From positions 1 to 17,055 of the forward strand of contig JAQTZZ010000073.1 of the NCBI GenBank assembly GCA_028687545.1: DNA of 17,055 nucleotides, read 5' to 3'. The stretch comes from Candidatus Wallbacteria bacterium. GTDB taxonomy: Bacteria; Muiribacteriota; JAQTZZ01. The first letter of the stretch is position 1. Every line of letters starts with the position of its first letter. The position numbers and the translations under genes are program-made. This document shows positions 14,074-17,055 of this stretch, piece by piece. The notes beneath the pieces were generated by a model. The model worked only from the letters and a program-made list of their open reading frames with translations, had not been told where the DNA came from and made no database searches.

Positions 14074-14165
14074 GGTTGGTATGTTTGTAAGTTTGTAGGT
14101 TGGTATGTTCTTTTTCACTATTTCTCTGAACTTACTAACTTACCAACCTGCTAACATACTAACTT
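14074..14165. repeat. Octamer repeats in inverted arms between the two tld genes
   Basis: The left arm (14074-14109) is made of about four 8-bp units of the form GTTNGTAN (for example GTTGGTAT, GTTTGTAA). The right arm (14129-14165) holds about four units of the complement, NTACNAAC-like. A 19-bp spacer separates them. Together they could fold into a long imperfect hairpin in the transcript joining the TldE-type gene to tldD. This fills most of the 170-bp gap. Confidence 0.85.
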
Positions 14166-14204
14166 CATGCAGAACATTCGTAATTTTTACCAGTCATCGT
14201 CCCT

Positions 14205-15560
14205 TCAGTAATCCGTCTTGCTCGTAAACTTAAACCCCGACAGCTTCATGCTGGGAACAATAAATCCTCCGCCGAAGAAAGCACTCTCGAAAACCTGTTC
14301 GCTGGAGATTTCCTCCACCAGATTCAATGCCCTGAAAACACTTTCAGTGAGTCGCATGTTCTTCACAGGGTAGGCGATCTTCCCCTTTTCGATCCAGTAC
14401 AGTCCGTCTCTGGTGGTACCTGTAATGGTCAGGTCATTGGGGTTGATGATGTTGGTGTAATGGAAATGTGTGATCAAGAGACATTTGTCGCTGTCCCTGA
14501 TGATTTCAGCGAGGCTCCGCTTGCCTGGCGGGATTCTCAGGTTCAGGCAGAATGGTCCCATCGGGTTCGGATAGTCCAGCCCGTGTCCGGTGGAAGGTTT
14601 GCCCATTTTTTTAGACAATTTCAAGTCAATCGGAAGTTCTTTGAAAATTCCCTTGTCCACCAGTGTCAGGCCCTGCCGCTTTATGCCTTCAAAATCAAAC
14701 GGAAGGCCCGGATTCAGGGGATCGAACGGATCGTCCAGTATAGTAAGGTTCTTTGACATGATCTTTTTCCCGAGCTTGCCCTGCAGGGGCGAACGGCCTT
14801 CCTGATAAGCCTGGGTGGCAAAAGCCTTGTAGCTTAAAAACAGCAGCATATCTGTAACTGCAGCAGGCTCCAGTATCACAGGGTATTCACCGACTTCCAG
14901 ATCCCTCGGCTTCCGGTTGAGCTTGCTCTTTTCGATCGCAGTCCGGCTGACTGTTTCCCAGTCGAGTCTGGAGATATCCACATTGCTTCCTGTGGCCCAG
15001 CCGGAATGGCCTTTATCGTCCATCACAGTTGTGGAGAAGTTGGAGCCTGTGGTTTCATGATATGCGAAAAGTCCTTTGCTGTTGGCAATGGCAAGCCGGG
15101 TTTCATTAGTGGAAACAATGCCTGATCCAAGCAGTTTTTCAGATTCGCAGCGCCTGATATGTGAAATCACAAGTTCAGCCCTGTCTTTCGGGCTGTTTCT
15201 GGCGGTTTTGTCGGAGTAACAGGACCCGCTTTGATCAAATTTGATCTGTTTGGGGAAATTCGGATAATCAGGGTCTTTCTTCTGGTATTTGAGGATCTCC
15301 GAGGCCTTCAGAAGCAGCGGTTTCAGCTTTTCAGGCTCCAGGCAGTCGGTCTGGATTTTGGTGGATTTCTGGTCGCGCACCAGAGTGATCCCTGTTCCAC
15401 CCGTCGCAAGTGTGACATTCTGGGTGATCTCGTTCTCTCCGAAACGGGTCAGTGAATTCACTGTGGAACTCAGACTGATCAGCACCTCGTCAGCCAGCTT
15501 GCCTGCGAGTTTCAAAATTGCGTCGGACTTTTTCTTGAATTCAAGTTTTCTGTCCCCCAT
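14205..15560 (-). CDS. TldE/PmbA-type TldD partner protein
   Basis: A 451-residue protein of the TldD/PmbA family, near the usual 450 of PmbA. The N-terminal domain has the typical NSLTRFGENEITQN stretch (about 35-49) and the C-terminal domain ends with TTRDGLYWIEKGKIAYPVKN. The zinc motif HExxxH is absent, as expected for the non-catalytic partner in the TldD-TldE heterodimer. The ATG at 15560 is chosen because GGAGG (15566-15570) lies 5 nt upstream; an in-frame TTG at 15563 is only 2 nt from it. It lies just upstream of tldD, so the pair is probably co-expressed. Sequence features differ from E. coli PmbA near the C-terminus, so I give no symbol. Confidence 0.9.
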   Translation of the reverse strand: MGDRKLEFKKKSDAILKLAGKLADEVLISLSSTVNSLTRFGENEITQNVTLATGGTGITLVRDQKSTKIQTDCLEPEKLKPLLLKASEILKYQKKDPDYPNFPKQIKFDQSGSCYSDKTARNSPKDRAELVISHIRRCESEKLLGSGIVSTNETRLAIANSKGLFAYHETTGSNFSTTVMDDKGHSGWATGSNVDISRLDWETVSRTAIEKSKLNRKPRDLEVGEYPVILEPAAVTDMLLFLSYKAFATQAYQEGRSPLQGKLGKKIMSKNLTILDDPFDPLNPGLPFDFEGIKRQGLTLVDKGIFKELPIDLKLSKKMGKPSTGHGLDYPNPMGPFCLNLRIPPGKRSLAEIIRDSDKCLLITHFHYTNIINPNDLTITGTTRDGLYWIEKGKIAYPVKNMRLTESVFRALNLVEEISSEQVFESAFFGGGFIVPSMKLSGFKFTSKTDY

Positions 15561-15621
15561 CAATACCTCCGGGTAAAATTTAGTCCATTCCTGAAAATTT
15601 TATCACATCTCAGCAGTAAAT

Positions 15622-15763
15622 GGTGAATAGTGATTGTGATTGGTGATTGGTGATTGGTGATTAGTGATTGGTGATTGGTGATAAGTGATTAGTGATTGGT
15701 ACGGAATATCTTTTCCATTCACTATTCACTATTCACTATCCGCTATTCACCAATCATCACTCA
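15622..15763. repeat. Heptamer repeats in inverted arms between pseudopilin and TldE genes
   Basis: The left arm (15622-15700) has about eleven units of RGTGATT (with one 6-bp unit and a few single-base variants). The right arm (15717-15763) has ATTCACT units (three exact, then degenerate), the rough complement of the left. The right arm runs into the stop codon of the pseudopilin-like gene (15761-15763). A 16-bp spacer (15701-15716) lies between the arms. Like the octamer island at 14074-14165, this could form a long imperfect hairpin. Confidence 0.88.
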
Positions 15764-16312
15764 ATACATTGGAATCAGCAGTATTTCCCAGGTCATTGAA
15801 TAGGGAGGATCTTTTCCATATTTCTTGTATGAATCAGGAAAACCGATCTTATCGAGCCTCCGCTTGGTGATGTATCCTTTTTTCACCATCTCATTCATGA
15901 TGCCGCCTGTATATTTTGGAGTGGATGTGCTGTCCCAGGTGTAGTCGATGCTGGAATACGGAGGGCTGGGGCTGGCAGAACCCTGAACAAACAAGTAAGC
16001 ATTCTGCTTATTCAGAATCACTTCCCCGGTGTATCCAGTGGCACCGGGGACGTATCCAGGGGAACCGAGGGGGATAGGGGTGGTGAAAATTGTGTTTTTC
16101 AGGATCGCTGCTTCGATGGAAGAGCCCTTCTGGTTCAATTCCAGGTTCAGATAATCGTGAAAAGAGCGGTAAAAATCAATCAGAGTGCCTTCATAGTTCT
16201 GCTCCAGCACCCCTCGCCCCTGCTTTTCGATCGGGGGTATGATCATGATGGCTCCCAGGCCGATGATTGCGATAAATACCATCAGAGTCAAAAGCAGTAC
16301 ACCTTTTTTCAT
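15761..16312 (-). CDS. Pseudopilin-like membrane protein
   Basis: A 183-residue protein with a hydrophobic N-terminal helix directly after a short basic start: MKKGVLLLTLMVFIAIIGLG, residues 1-20, hydrophobic to about 27. A Gly at position 4 followed by a long hydrophobic stretch is the layout of prepilin-type signals. The residue equivalent to Glu5 is missing, as in the minor pseudopilin GspK (which begins similarly with G-V/I-x-L-L). The mature part contains GSPGYVPGATGYTG and other Gly/Ser/Pro-rich loops and no other domain I recognise. I start it at the ATG at 16312, preceded by GGGGAAC and 1 bp after the upstream stop; a longer in-frame start at 16399 would put 29 non-hydrophobic residues first. 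It probably belongs to a type IV pilus or type II secretion-like assembly with its upstream neighbour. Confidence 0.75.
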   Translation of the reverse strand: MKKGVLLLTLMVFIAIIGLGAIMIIPPIEKQGRGVLEQNYEGTLIDFYRSFHDYLNLELNQKGSSIEAAILKNTIFTTPIPLGSPGYVPGATGYTGEVILNKQNAYLFVQGSASPSPPYSSIDYTWDSTSTPKYTGGIMNEMVKKGYITKRRLDKIGFPDSYKKYGKDPPYSMTWEILLIPMY

Positions 16313-16313
16313 C

Positions 16314-17055
16314 TCAGTTCCCCGGCTTGTGATTGATGTAGAGTTCGCTGGTCGGCGTGCCATTGGCCCAGGAATCCGCGTTGAAATCCCAGATTTCATG
16401 GGTGCCGAATCCGAAAATCATCGGTTCCCAGTTATTATAATCAGATCCGTCATTGGCTTCAGCGGGCTCGATTCTGTTCAGCCTGATAACAGGGTTGTAT
16501 TCCATGTAATCTGCAGTCAGGCCTGTGATCCTGGGAGTCATGCTGCCGTCGTTCCTGGTGCCGTATGCATGGATGGCTGTAACAGGAGGTGCCGGAATAA
16601 TCCCCAGGTCCTTGTTATTGTTCTCGTCTTTATCGTTATAGATCCCTTTCCAGGGATTGGCATATTTGCCGGCCAGGTTGGGATTAGTGTAGATGATGAT
16701 CCTGAGCACCAGATACCTGCCGAAAAGATTGTATGTCTGAAAATTCTTTGACCAGTCGTTGAAGCCGCTCATGTCAGACGGGAAAAAATTAAAGGCCTGA
16801 AGATTGGTGGTATTGAAATTTTTCTGGATCGCCACCAGAGCCTGATAAGCAAGGGTCGGTTCATTGAAGCAGCCGATCCAGAAACGGACAGGATGCACTG
16901 AGGAAGTATTTATACCTGGCACATAGCCGATATTGGCTTCATTGGTGTAGATCCCTCCGCCGACTGAAACAGGTTTCAAGCGTGAGACCGGAACTTTGGT
17001 GTTACCATTCAGATGCACGCTGGATGTATCCTTTTCGTTCAGGTAGACAACATTG
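16314..17055 (-). CDS. Unrecognised protein, 5' part beyond window
   Basis: An open minus-strand frame enters from the right edge and continues to a TGA at 16314, giving 246 visible residues. The frame is open upstream of the GTG at 17018, so the true start lies outside the window. The visible part is rich in Asn, Gly, Tyr and Pro with few charged helices, suggesting a beta-rich secreted or surface protein. No hydrophobic segment or motif I recognise is present. One base separates its stop from the pseudopilin-like ATG, so the two are coupled, and it may be a minor pseudopilin or a pilus-associated partner. Confidence 0.75.
   Translation of the reverse strand, partial: NVVYLNEKDTSSVHLNGNTKVPVSRLKPVSVGGGIYTNEANIGYVPGINTSSVHPVRFWIGCFNEPTLAYQALVAIQKNFNTTNLQAFNFFPSDMSGFNDWSKNFQTYNLFGRYLVLRIIIYTNPNLAGKYANPWKGIYNDKDENNNKDLGIIPAPPVTAIHAYGTRNDGSMTPRITGLTADYMEYNPVIRLNRIEPAEANDGSDYNNWEPMIFGFGTHEIWDFNADSWANGTPTSELYINHKPGN

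Noticed and set aside
16312-16399. Longer start for the pseudopilin-like gene at 16399
   Set aside because: It would overlap the upstream gene by 86 bp and place 29 polar residues before the hydrophobic helix.

Overview
The window comes from a bacterium with mid-range base composition and good Shine-Dalgarno sites (mostly GGAGG). It has several GTG/TTG starts and compact same-strand gene clusters. Membrane-anchored envelope-type proteins, a pseudopilin-like protein and MnmA fit a Gram-negative-type environmental bacterium. The sequence alone does not fix the phylum. No rRNA, tRNA or CRISPR array was seen, and no gene-free stretch exceeds about 300 bases. Apart from mnmA, every gene is on the minus strand.

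Region 1 (1-8822) is a cluster built from tetratricopeptide repeats (TPRs). Three paralogous proteins (7101-8822, 4117-5889, 2468-4120) each have an N-terminal membrane anchor. Each also carries a GDSL/SGNH hydrolase-like fold that is split by a long TPR insertion: the GDS motif lies near residue 50 and the D-x-H motif lies at the far C-terminus. Two anchorless TPR proteins follow (1899-2381, and one of at least 637 residues running off the left edge). The genes at 5889-1 are tightly spaced, with 4-bp and 14-bp overlaps and one 86-bp gap, and look like an operon. mnmA (6080-7117, +) sits between two of the paralogs and overlaps the 3' end of one by 17 bp. A 26-bp inverted repeat lies in the divergent promoter region (5935-6045).

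Region 2 (8847-11100) is mobile or foreign DNA. A 1038-bp element has 23-bp terminal inverted repeats around a REP-associated-type Y1 (HUH) transposase, and it abuts the ribosome binding site of the SGNH gene at 7101-8822. Beside it is a clearly AT-richer island holding an APH/homoserine-kinase-like gene and, 2 bp upstream, an XRE-type regulator broken by a one-base frameshift.

Region 3 (11193-17055) holds, in transcription order, a partial unknown protein, a pseudopilin-like protein, a TldE/PmbA-type protein, TldD and an MFS transporter. The gaps around the tld genes are filled by islands of short 7- or 8-bp repeats, a dispersed-type hairpin and a 99-bp imperfect palindrome that abuts the tldD stop codon.

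The best candidate for an undescribed system is the SGNH-TPR paralog cluster with its TPR partner proteins. The intergenic repeat islands are the second most interesting signal.
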